NCBI GenBank assembly: GCA_023416335.1
Contig: JAEZHY010000105.1
Coordinates: forward strand, 1 to 55,324
Direction of reading: 5' to 3'
DNA: 55,324 nt
From: Pseudomonadota bacterium
GTDB taxonomy: Bacteria > Desulfobacterota > Syntrophobacteria > Syntrophobacterales > Syntrophobacteraceae
The notes beneath the pieces were generated by a model, which made no database searches, was not told where the DNA came from, and saw only the letters and a program-made list of their open reading frames with translations. Position 1 is the stretch's first letter, and each line of letters starts with the position of its first letter. The translations under genes and the position numbers were made by a program. Below are positions 44,175-52,111 of the stretch, piece by piece.

Positions 44175-44520
44175 TTACCTACTCCTGGTATTAACCTTCT
44201 ACCTAACCCCTTCAGGGTAAACATTAGCGGGGCGCGCGCGATCTCCCGGGGTGGCGCTCCGCTGACCCCGGGCTGAAATTATTTCGCTTTCAGCGCTAGA
44301 AACAACTCGGTTCGTTTAGGTTGATGCATATGCCCAAACCGCATCCGGGGATGCGGTGGCTGCGCTAGATTCCGGTTTTTCCACCGGAATGACGTAATCG
44401 CACCTTTGCGCAATCTGAAACCGCCGCGACTGTTCGAGCAACACCCCGGAGCTTCGGACCTGCGGAAGGTTTTTTCAGCTCGCTGTTCACTGTTTCACTG
44501 CTCACGGCACCACCCACTGT
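44175..44520. other. Gap inside the Ehr operon filled with repeats
   Basis: A 346-bp break between hyfF-like and hyfG-like genes, which are otherwise tightly packed. It holds a stem CCCGGGGT (44245-44252) with ACCCCGGG (44265-44272) and a second stem nearby (GCTGAAA and TTTCAGC), R2 partial copy F (about 44366-44466) and the R4 array of hyfF. No gene is visible. It could split the operon into two transcripts or lower expression of the distal genes. Confidence 0.75.
44366..44466. repeat. R2 element, partial copy F
   Basis: It resembles the right half of copy A: GATTCCGGTTTTTCCACCGG, AATGACG, TGCGCAATCTGAA, CCGCCGCGACTG, then TTCGAGCAACACCCCGGA in place of TTTGGGCAACAGCCCCCGGA. The left half is missing. 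Confidence 0.7.
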
Positions 44521-44530
44521 TCACTGAATC
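44470..44530 (-). repeat. R4 heptamer array at hyfF-like 3' end
   Basis: The minus strand reads TTCAGTGA, ACAGTGG, GTGGTGC, CGTGA, GCAGTGA, AACAGTGA, ACAGCGA, GCTGAAA, AAA. The first unit supplies the TGA stop of the hyfF-like gene, and the array abuts R2 copy F. Confidence 0.75.
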
Positions 44531-46023
44531 GCCCTCGCCGCATGCTCCAGCAGGCTTTGAAGCATTGGCGGAAAATACACTCCCAGCACCAGCACAGCCG
44601 CTCCGAGCGCCATGGGCGGCAGGAAAGCCAGGGGGGATTCGACCGTTGCGTGAACATTTCCTCTCCCGTCGATCCCGGTCCCCGCCCCCGCCGGCAGCGC
44701 TCCCGGCCTGCCCTGGTACATCCTCAGCACGATTGTAGCCATCCCGATGAAAATGATGCTCAAAAGAAGCAGATACGCTCCCGCGACGACAAACCGCCCC
44801 TGGTCCAGGGCGGATTTCAGGATGATCAGTTCGCTCAGAAACGGTCCAAACGGAGGAGATCCCGTTATGGAAAGAAAACCGGCAACCCAAAGCACGCCGG
44901 ATATCGGCAGGACCTTCAAAACTCCCCGCACATCCTCGGTGGATTTCGTCTTGTAGACGGCGAGGATATTTCCCGCCACCAGGAAGAGCATGCCTTTTGT
45001 AAGCGAGTGGTTGACCGCGTGGAGCATTGCGCCGAAAGTGGCCCCGCCCCCCAGGCCGATTGCCAGGGAGAGAATGCCCATGTGCTCGATACTGGAATAG
45101 GCCAGCATGCGCTTGAAATCGGTCTGCCGCAGGATGAATACCGCCGCAACCGCCATCGACACGAAGCCGAAACCCAGAAGAAGCTCCCGGCAAAAATCCC
45201 CCTGCCCCGCAGCCGCGCAGACCTGCTGGATGCGCAGGACCGCAAGAAAGGCGCAGTTGAGCAATGCTCCGGACAGAAGCGCGGAAACCAGGGACGGCGC
45301 TTCGCTGTGGGCATCGGGGAGCCAGGTGTGCATGGGAGCAAGACCCAGCTTGGTTCCATAACCGACAAGAAAAAACAGGAAGGCCGCCTTCAACCAGGGA
45401 ACGTGCAGTGTGGGCGCCTTCGCGATCAGGGCGTCCAGGAGCATCGGGACATGGCTCTCGGCGCCCAGCGTCGATGCGACAGCCAGGAAGAAGTTGCCGA
45501 GCAGGGCCAGGGCGATTCCGACCGAACAGATCAGCAGGTATTTCCAGGTCGCTTCCAGCGAGCGTCGATGCCGGTGAAAATAGATCAGAGGAGCGCTGGC
45601 AAGAGTTGTCGCCTCCACGCCGACCCAGAGCAGGCCGAAATGACGGCTGGCGCTGACCAGGGTCATTGTGGACAGAAAAAGGAGGAGACATCCCGTAAAG
45701 ACAGCTTCACGAGCGTTGGTAAAAAGGAACCCCTCTTCGAAATCCTGCCTGCTTCCCCAATTCTCCCTGCGCAGATACCCGATCGCATACAAGGCGGCGG
45801 CTAGGAAAAGCACGCTGGTTATGCTGAGAAAAAGCAGCCCCGGCGCATCCAGAAGCAGCCATCCGCCAAGGGCCGGGGCCGGAAGGTCGACCCAGGAGAA
45901 CCCGACGAGCACCGCATGGAGGATTGCGGTCAAAACCAGCAGGCCCCGGCGGAGAGAATCACGCTGGAGAAAAAATGCGGCGGCGCCGGCCAGCATCGGC
46001 AAAAGAATCAATGTCAGGATCAT
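44521..46023 (-). CDS. Ehr membrane subunit, HyfF/NuoM-like
   Basis: A 500-residue antiporter-like membrane protein with about 13-14 hydrophobic segments. The quinone/Mrp signature region reads FFLVGYGTKLGLAPMHTWLP with the Lys, His and acidic residues (PDAHSEAPS) of proton-pumping subunits. Further conserved parts are RMLAYSSIEHMG and GGGATFGAMLHAVNHSLTK. It belongs to the NuoL/M/N family and should form a proton or sodium channel of the complex. ATG 46023 lies 5 nt after the stop of the hyfE-like gene, with GAGGGA upstream, so the two are translationally coupled. Its stop lies in an R4 array. Confidence 0.9.
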   Translation of the reverse strand: MILTLILLPMLAGAAAFFLQRDSLRRGLLVLTAILHAVLVGFSWVDLPAPALGGWLLLDAPGLLFLSITSVLFLAAALYAIGYLRRENWGSRQDFEEGFLFTNAREAVFTGCLLLFLSTMTLVSASRHFGLLWVGVEATTLASAPLIYFHRHRRSLEATWKYLLICSVGIALALLGNFFLAVASTLGAESHVPMLLDALIAKAPTLHVPWLKAAFLFFLVGYGTKLGLAPMHTWLPDAHSEAPSLVSALLSGALLNCAFLAVLRIQQVCAAAGQGDFCRELLLGFGFVSMAVAAVFILRQTDFKRMLAYSSIEHMGILSLAIGLGGGATFGAMLHAVNHSLTKGMLFLVAGNILAVYKTKSTEDVRGVLKVLPISGVLWVAGFLSITGSPPFGPFLSELIILKSALDQGRFVVAGAYLLLLSIIFIGMATIVLRMYQGRPGALPAGAGTGIDGRGNVHATVESPLAFLPPMALGAAVLVLGVYFPPMLQSLLEHAARAIQ

Positions 46024-46028
46024 GGCGA

Positions 46029-46673
46029 TCAATCCCTCAGGGCGCTCAGCCTGTCCGTATCCATGTGATCGAACTCCCGGCTGATGTGGAAGATCGTGAT
46101 TCCCATGACGAACACGGCCATAAAGGCGTCTAAAAGTATTCCGAGTTCAACCAGCAGGGGCTCGCTCGAAGCGAAGGCAAGCCCGAAGGCATATATGCCG
46201 TTTTCCATAACGAGGTATCCCAGCACCTGGGTCAGTGCCTTGCGGCGGCTCACGATCGCAAAGAGCCCGATCATGATGTTGAACATGGCCAGGGGCACAA
46301 CCAGGGGAGATCCGGCCGGTATAGGCAGAGGCAGACGGCCTCCGAGCCACATTGCCAGGCCGAGCAGGGCCGCGCCGATCAGAAGCGAGGTCGTGTAGCC
46401 GACCAGGGGCTCCATCTCCCGGCGAATGTTTGCCGAATGCAGGGCACGGATCAGGAGCCACGGAAAAACAACGCCCTTCAGCACGATGGTTATGCCCGAA
46501 AGGGCGAAAGCCCGAAAAGCGATGGTCTCGGCTCCTGCCAGGAGAGGCAGAATTCCGAGCAGGACCCCCTGGAGCGCCACGACATAAATGCAGGATGCGA
46601 TTCGGCTCGAAGCGATGAGCCTCAGGTTCGTCAGGATGAGCAGCACCAGGACGGCATCGATCAAAAGATTCAT
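46029..46673 (-). CDS. Ehr membrane subunit, HyfE-like
   Basis: A 214-residue protein with about six membrane segments (NuoK-like C-terminal half: VLGYLVMENGIYAFGLAF with a conserved Glu, LVELGILLDAFMAVFVMG). HyfE proteins pair with HyfF and carry the NuoK-type proton path. It starts at ATG 46673, directly after the TGA of the hyfC-like gene (46675), and stops 5 nt before hyfF. This order B-C-E-F is the hyf order without hyfD. Confidence 0.88.
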   Translation of the reverse strand: MNLLIDAVLVLLILTNLRLIASSRIASCIYVVALQGVLLGILPLLAGAETIAFRAFALSGITIVLKGVVFPWLLIRALHSANIRREMEPLVGYTTSLLIGAALLGLAMWLGGRLPLPIPAGSPLVVPLAMFNIMIGLFAIVSRRKALTQVLGYLVMENGIYAFGLAFASSEPLLVELGILLDAFMAVFVMGITIFHISREFDHMDTDRLSALRD

Positions 46674-46674
46674 A

Positions 46675-47613
46675 TCAGCTCCAAAATACGAGCGCGAGCG
46701 CCAGGGTGGAGAGGAAGCCCGCTCCCACAAGCAACTGCGGGACGCGCATCATACGCAGCCTGGCCATCGTGGATTCGACCACGCCGGTCGCCACGGCCAG
46801 GAGAAACTGGCCCAGGACAAGAACAGCCCCGTCCAGCAGCAAGCTTCCCGATCTCATCGGAATAAGGACGCCCACAAGGAGCGCTCCGATGATCCACATC
46901 TTCAGGGATGCTCCGTACAGGATCATCGCAAAATCCGGTCCGCTGTGATCGAGCACCATTACTTCGTGAATCATGGTCAATTCGAGGTGGGTATTCGGAT
47001 CGTCCACCGGGATCCGGGAGTTTTCGGCCAGGAACACCACCATAAGAGCACCGGCGACCATGAGAAGGGCCGGTCCGGAGTGAGCCCAGGCAGCAATATT
47101 CAACCGCGCATACATCTCGGAAAGCGACAGGAGCAGACCCGGCTCGGACGGCAGTACGACCCCGGCCCTGGATATTGCCGCCAGCCCAAGAAGAAGGGTC
47201 GGTTCCGCAAGCGCGGAAAACTGCACCTCCCTGCTCGCGCCCATTCCTTCAAAGGACGACCCCGTATCCAGGGCTGCAGCCACTGTGAAAAAACGCATCA
47301 CCCCGAGAAAGTAGGCCAGGAGCACCGCGTCTCCCGGGAAAGTCAACGGAGCGGGATTACCGCCCAGCGGCAGCACGAAAAGGGCCGCCACGGCGGAAGC
47401 CAACCCGACTACGGGTCCGGCCCGAAATATCCAGCTCGTGGTCCGGCTGTACACCGCGCCCTTTTTCAGGAGCTTTGCCAGGTCGAAGTAGAGCTGCAGC
47501 AGCGGCTGACCTTTGCGTCCCGCAAATTTGGCCTTCGTTCGGTTGATAATTCCCGGCAGTAGAGGGGCGAGGACCAGCGCCAGGACGGGGAGCACCAAAG
47601 AACTGGGATTCAT
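46675..47613 (-). CDS. Ehr membrane subunit, HyfC/NuoH-like
   Basis: A 312-residue protein with about eight membrane segments, homologous to HycD/HyfC/EchB and NuoH (ND1). It carries family features GRKGQPLLQLYFDLAKLLKK, GMGASREVQFSALAEP and ENSRIPVDDPNTHLELTMIHE, which contain the conserved Glu and Arg of the loop next to the large subunit. It anchors the soluble redox module and couples it to ion pumping. 4 nt separate it from the hyfB-like gene. Confidence 0.92.
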   Translation of the reverse strand: MNPSSLVLPVLALVLAPLLPGIINRTKAKFAGRKGQPLLQLYFDLAKLLKKGAVYSRTTSWIFRAGPVVGLASAVAALFVLPLGGNPAPLTFPGDAVLLAYFLGVMRFFTVAAALDTGSSFEGMGASREVQFSALAEPTLLLGLAAISRAGVVLPSEPGLLLSLSEMYARLNIAAWAHSGPALLMVAGALMVVFLAENSRIPVDDPNTHLELTMIHEVMVLDHSGPDFAMILYGASLKMWIIGALLVGVLIPMRSGSLLLDGAVLVLGQFLLAVATGVVESTMARLRMMRVPQLLVGAGFLSTLALALVFWS

Positions 47614-47617
47614 AGGA

Positions 47618-49606
47618 TTATCTCAGGTTCCAGATCAGCAGAATAAAAAGCGTTAGCCCGATATACAGAATGTAGAACTGCACCCGGCCCGCCTGCAGGA
47701 AGCGCAGCTTCATCGCGCACCATTCGAAAGCCCGGAAGACCGGGAGGTAGAACTTTTCGAGAAAAAGGTCATCCGTCGCGGAGTGGAACGAAGCATTGGC
47801 GGGAAAAAGCCCGGCAGGTTTCGTGTGGTGCACTTTCGGCCGCAGAAAGGCCTCGAACATACCGGTCAGGGGCTGGGCAAAAGATGAAGCCGTATACTGC
47901 ATGCTCGCCGACGGCCTGGCATATCCGCAGTCCCAGGTGCCGCTTTCCGTTACCGTTCGGTCGGCAAGGAGCATGCGGCGGGCAAGCCCGAGCACAACGA
48001 TTGCCAGGGCAAACACGCCCGCAATTAGCACGACGTAAGCCATCGGCCCGGTTGCGGCATCGATTTGCGCATAAAGTTCAGCCGGGTTGATGCCTGTGAC
48101 GATCCCGGCCGCCCGGCTCGTCACGCGCACGACCTGCGGGGCGAATAACCCGATCAGTACGCAGCAGGCAGCCGCCAGTATCATGGGGATGCGCATCGCC
48201 CACCCTGCTTCGTGCCCTTTCACGGCTGCGGCGCTTCTCGGCTCCCCGAGAAAAACGACCCCGAAGGCCTTTGTGAAGCATGCGGCGGCAAGTCCTCCTA
48301 TGAGCGCGAGGCCGATAATCACCGCCGCCCCCCAAACTGCAACGCCGGTAAGCCCCACCGCCCGGAATGCCCCCATGTATATGAGAAACTCACTGATGAA
48401 GCCGTTCAGCGGCGGCAGGCCGCAGATGGCAACCGCCCCTACGAGGAAGGTCGCCGCAGTCCAGGGCATGCGCTTGAGCAGGCCCCCCAGCACATCGATT
48501 TCGCGCGTGCCGGCCGCATGCAGGACGGACCCCGCCCCGAGAAACAGCAGCCCTTTGAACAGCGAATGATTGATCACGTGGAGGAGCGCGCCGCCAAACC
48601 CGAGGACCGCAAGAGCGGGCATGCCCGAGGCCGACCCCAGCAGACCCAGTCCGAGGCCCAGGGCGATGATGCCGATATTTTCAACGCTGTGATATGCAAG
48701 GAGCCGCTTGAGATCGTGCTGCGCCAGCGCGAAAAGCACTCCGAGAATTCCCGAGACCAGGCCGATTCCGATAAGCAGCCATCCCCACCACGGGGCCGGG
48801 GTCCCGATGAAACTGATCGTCCGCACAAGCCCGTAAATGCCCGTTTTGATCATTACGCCGGACATGACGGCAGACACGTGGCTCGGGGCCGCCGGATGCG
48901 CTTCCGGAAGCCAGACGTGGAAAGGAATGAAGCCCGCCTTCGCGCCGAAGCCGATAACAGCCAGGAGGAAGATTGCGTCCGCCATCGGCGCCATAAGGGC
49001 CCGCGCGGAAACGAACCCGTCGAAATCCAGCGATCCGGTTCCCGCCGCGTGGCCCAGGAGCAGGAAAAGGATCAGCAGGAAAGCGGTACCAAGATGGGTT
49101 GCAATGAGGTAAATGGATCCGGCCCGCCGCACGCTTTCTTCCCCGTCTTCCCAGGTGACCAGGAAGAAAGAGGATAACGCCATGATCTCCCAGGCCATCA
49201 GGAAGAGCAGGCCGTTTGCCGCAATCGTCACCATGGCCATGCTTGCCGACAGGATATTGTAGAAAAACCAGAAGCCCCCCGGGCTCTTTCGCCCGTCCGA
49301 TGCTGCCATATATGAGCTTCCGTACAGCGCGGCAAGACCGCAGAGCAGGAATATGGGCAAGAGGAAAATTGCCGAGAGCGAATCGATCTGAACGGAAAAG
49401 GACCCGTACGGCACGTTCCACGCGTATCGAAGCGCTTCGGCTTTCCCTGTCCAGAGCACGCCGGCCGCCGGGATGAACCCTGTGATACAGCCGAGGACCG
49501 CCCCGCCTGCGCCCAAGATATTGGACCAACGCGCATCATTACGTGTCAGGAGCGAGACGAGCCCGAACAGACACAAGAGACCTGCAGATATTAGGATTAG
49601 GAACAT
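47618..49606 (-). CDS. Ehr membrane subunit, HyfB/NuoL-like
   Basis: A 662-residue antiporter-like subunit with about 15 membrane segments. Core motifs are GFGAKAGFIPFHVWLPEAHP, APSHVSAVMSGVMIKTGIYG, and LLAYHSVENIGIIALGLGLG with GALLHVINHSLFKGLLF; the Lys residues of the proton path are conserved. The C-terminal 120 residues (SGTWDCGYARPSASMQYTAS, PVFRAFEWCAMK) are typical of HyfB. It is the first structural gene, 27 nt after the HTH-PTS gene. Together with the HyfF-like subunit it gives the complex two antiporter-type channels. Confidence 0.93.
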   Translation of the reverse strand: MFLILISAGLLCLFGLVSLLTRNDARWSNILGAGGAVLGCITGFIPAAGVLWTGKAEALRYAWNVPYGSFSVQIDSLSAIFLLPIFLLCGLAALYGSSYMAASDGRKSPGGFWFFYNILSASMAMVTIAANGLLFLMAWEIMALSSFFLVTWEDGEESVRRAGSIYLIATHLGTAFLLILFLLLGHAAGTGSLDFDGFVSARALMAPMADAIFLLAVIGFGAKAGFIPFHVWLPEAHPAAPSHVSAVMSGVMIKTGIYGLVRTISFIGTPAPWWGWLLIGIGLVSGILGVLFALAQHDLKRLLAYHSVENIGIIALGLGLGLLGSASGMPALAVLGFGGALLHVINHSLFKGLLFLGAGSVLHAAGTREIDVLGGLLKRMPWTAATFLVGAVAICGLPPLNGFISEFLIYMGAFRAVGLTGVAVWGAAVIIGLALIGGLAAACFTKAFGVVFLGEPRSAAAVKGHEAGWAMRIPMILAAACCVLIGLFAPQVVRVTSRAAGIVTGINPAELYAQIDAATGPMAYVVLIAGVFALAIVVLGLARRMLLADRTVTESGTWDCGYARPSASMQYTASSFAQPLTGMFEAFLRPKVHHTKPAGLFPANASFHSATDDLFLEKFYLPVFRAFEWCAMKLRFLQAGRVQFYILYIGLTLFILLIWNLR

Positions 49607-49633
49607 GAGCTGCTTTCGATCGTATTGGATTTG

Positions 49634-50320
49634 CTACGAGTGAGTATCGGAGGCCGATGCTTCTATGCGGACCGATTCCTCCCAAATGGCCTGGAAGGAA
49701 CTCTTCCGGGTAAGAGCAGCTTTAAAGCGGGGGTCCTTCAAAGCGAACGCAAGCTTTGAGAGTACATGCTGATGGGCCCGCACGGTCGGGCTTGCCAGAA
49801 CGATCAGGGTATCGACCGGACGGACGTCCGCCGCGCCGAATTCTATGGGATGCTCCAGGAAACAGATCTGAACCGTGGGATGGGAGACATGGAGCACTAT
49901 CGGATGCCGCACATGAGGTATCGCGATGCCGTCCCCAATCGCTGTCGAACCCAGCGACTCACGAGTCAGCAGCATATCCAGGAGATAGCCGCGGTCCACC
50001 TCCGCTGGCAGGTGCATGGCTTCAACCACTGCACGCAAAACGGAAGACTTGTCCGTGCCGCCTACCTTGTGGAATACACCGCCGAGCTTCAACGCTTCAT
50101 CGAGCCGGGGCGGCGTAAAGTCACCTTCTACGGGGGCATCCATTATATGGGGAGAGATATCGATCTTGCGCCCGGTAGCCCATTCCAGAAGCTCCGAACG
50201 ATTGAATCTGTACTGGTCGCCGATCTGGTATGCAGGCAGGTTCCTGTCCTTTATCCAGAGATGGATCGTTTTTTCCGAAACTTCGAAGATACCTGCCGCA
50301 TCCTTTACTCCGAGCTGCAT
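49634..50320 (-). CDS. HTH-PTS EIIA fusion regulator at head of Ehr operon
   Basis: A 228-residue protein with two parts. Residues 3-50 form an excisionase/MerR-like DNA-binding domain (VKDAAGIFEVSEKTIHLWIK with YQIGDQYRFNRSELLEW). Residues 72-220 form a PTS EIIA type-2 (EIIA-Ntr/fructose-like) domain with phosphorylatable His136 in IGDGIAIPHVRHP. EIIA domains accept phosphate from HPr-like NPr; in this setting that would report carbon, nitrogen or PEP state. The gene lies 27 nt upstream of the hyfB-like gene on the same strand, so it is probably cotranscribed and may regulate the complex. No PTS permease is adjacent. The role is inference; the domains are clear. Confidence 0.85.
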   Translation of the reverse strand: MQLGVKDAAGIFEVSEKTIHLWIKDRNLPAYQIGDQYRFNRSELLEWATGRKIDISPHIMDAPVEGDFTPPRLDEALKLGGVFHKVGGTDKSSVLRAVVEAMHLPAEVDRGYLLDMLLTRESLGSTAIGDGIAIPHVRHPIVLHVSHPTVQICFLEHPIEFGAADVRPVDTLIVLASPTVRAHQHVLSKLAFALKDPRFKAALTRKSSFQAIWEESVRIEASASDTHS

Positions 50321-50754
50321 TTCCGAGACCTGCTTCCAATCGAAATATAGAGACTTGAGAGAGAGGGGATTTACCGGGCGCGGATGATGCGCTCAAAAAT
50401 TGTTGTTGTCAAGGAACAATTCTCAAAATTTTCGCACATACCTGCTTTCCGAATCGGGCACATATGCCGATTTAATAGTGTTCCGGAATCTCCGGCGGGG
50501 AACAGCAAAATTGCCAAAGAGTTTGCATCTGAGGCCCGGTAAATGTATAAGCCAAGCCTGAACACACCCGATATGCAGCAAATATATTGATTTTTTCGTA
50601 CGCCAAAGAAACGCATTGCACCAAACCCATCGGAAAGTACACTTACCCTGGTTGGCCCGGATTCTCGAATCCGGGGCGCGCGTGAGCGCAAGAGGCCAGG
50701 CGAGGAAATCGCCGGGACAGCGACAGAGTACCTGACCGAAAATTGAAAATATCC
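50321..50754. promoter_or_regulatory. Divergent control region of Ehr operon and RND operon
   Basis: The gap between divergent genes is locally AT-rich. It contains TTGTTGTC, AGG, AACAA-type short dyads near 50400 and a near-palindrome GGGCACATATGCC at 50457-50469. I find no sigma-54 box and no gene. The Ehr operon promoter must lie here. Confidence 0.4.
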
Positions 50755-50885
50755 GGTCTTCCGAGACGGGGTTCACAAGGAGGACCTTGGGAACCAGCGG
50801 AGCCTTTAAGAACTCTGGTCCCGCTCAAAAGCACTCAAACACGGGATGACGGGATGGGGATCTTGGCCGCAATGCGTCAAAAGAC
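50755..50885 (-). repeat. R2 element, diverged inverted copy G
   Basis: Read on the minus strand it follows the left half of R2: GCATTGCGGCCAAG, CCCATCCCGTCATCCCGTG, AGTGCTTTTGAGCGGGACCAG, AGTTCTTAAAG, then CGCTGGTTCCCAAGGTCC and TTGTGAACCCCG. It ends 33 bp before the RND adaptor start, so the adaptor promoter probably lies inside or next to the repeat. Confidence 0.65.
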
Positions 50886-50917
50886 GAAATGTTCATCAAG
50901 AAAAAACAGGGGGAAAC

Positions 50918-52102
50918 ATGTCTAAGAATCTTAGCCGACCGCGATTCACTTGCTTGTGGGTCCTTCCGGTTCTGGCCATGCTCGTTTTGCCGGCCGGCTG
51001 CAATCGCGCCGCCGAATTCGTTCCGCCTCCACCGATGGACGTGACCGTCAGCAAGCCCATCCAGAAATCCGTAACGGACTTTGCCGACTTTTCCGGATGT
51101 GTCGAGCCGTCGGCATCCGTAGATATCCGGGCCCGTGTGGAAGGTTACCTGGAAAAGATCTGTTTCACCTCCGGCGCTCGGGTGAAGAAAGGGGACCTGC
51201 TCTTCGTAATAGACCCGAAGCCGTACCAGGCCAAGCTCGATGAGTCCAGGGCCGATCTGGCCCGGAGGCAGGCCGAACTGGCAAATGCCGATGCCATGTT
51301 GAAGAGGAAAGATTCCGCTTTCAAGGCCAGGGCCGTGAGCGAAATGGAAGCCATCCAGGCCAGGGCGGACTACGAGGTTGCGAAGGCAAACGTCCAGGCA
51401 GCCATGGCGGCAATCCAGACCGCGGAGTTGAACCTGAGCTACACGAAGGTAAATGCACCCCTGAGCGGGAAGATCAGCCGCAACCTGGTGGACGTGGGAA
51501 ACCTGGTGGGTGCAAACGAGCGGACCCTGCTCGCAACAATAGTGGGCGACGACCCGGTTTACGCATACTTTACGGTGAACGAGCGAGACCTGCTCAAATA
51601 CCAGCAGAACAAACAGCTGCACGAATCGCCGACCGCCCGAAGCGGAAAGATGCAGGTCCTTCTCGGGCTCTCCGGGCAGGACGGGTATCCTTTCGAAGGC
51701 CGTGTGGATTACATGGACAACCGTCTCGACCGCGCCACGGGGACCATCCAGGTGCGCGGCGTCTTTGCAAACGCCGATCATCACCTCTGGCCGGGACTCT
51801 ACGCGCGGATTCGCGTGCCCATCAGTTCGCGGGAGAATGCGCTTCTCGTACCGGATTCCGCAGTCGGATCGGATCAGCGAGGAGATTTTCTCCTGATCGT
51901 GAACGATCAGAAAATAGTGGAATACCGGGCGGTTATATCCGGTGCCCTCATTGGGGACCTGCGCGTCATCGAATCGGGAATTTCCCCCGAGGACCGGTTG
52001 ATCGTTACGGGACTTCAGCGGGCAAGGCCGGGTCTCCAGGTCAATCCCAAAGAGGCGGCAGCTCCGCTTGCACAGGCAACCCCCACGCAAAAAGCCAATT
52101 GA
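50918..52102 (+). CDS. RND efflux periplasmic adaptor lipoprotein
   Basis: A 394-residue membrane fusion protein of the AcrA/MexA family. The lipoprotein signal ends at VLPAGC (Cys near residue 33, with Pro at -3, slightly atypical), so it should be lipidated and tethered to the inner membrane. Lipoyl halves (VDIRARVEGYLEKICF, GARVKKGDLLFVID and VNAPLSGKISRNLVDVGNLV) flank an alpha-helical hairpin (AKLDESRADLARRQAELANA), followed by beta-barrel and membrane-proximal domains. GGGGGAAA precedes ATG 50918. The pump gene follows 9 bp later. Its processing requires LspA, whose gene at 18420 is interrupted. Confidence 0.92.
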   Translation: MSKNLSRPRFTCLWVLPVLAMLVLPAGCNRAAEFVPPPPMDVTVSKPIQKSVTDFADFSGCVEPSASVDIRARVEGYLEKICFTSGARVKKGDLLFVIDPKPYQAKLDESRADLARRQAELANADAMLKRKDSAFKARAVSEMEAIQARADYEVAKANVQAAMAAIQTAELNLSYTKVNAPLSGKISRNLVDVGNLVGANERTLLATIVGDDPVYAYFTVNERDLLKYQQNKQLHESPTARSGKMQVLLGLSGQDGYPFEGRVDYMDNRLDRATGTIQVRGVFANADHHLWPGLYARIRVPISSRENALLVPDSAVGSDQRGDFLLIVNDQKIVEYRAVISGALIGDLRVIESGISPEDRLIVTGLQRARPGLQVNPKEAAAPLAQATPTQKAN

Positions 52103-52111
52103 GGTTACCGC

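Noticed and set aside
41888..49606. A functional group 4 NiFe hydrogenase (Hyf/Hyc)
   Set aside because: Both CxxC motifs of the large subunit are replaced and the C-terminal maturation tail is missing.
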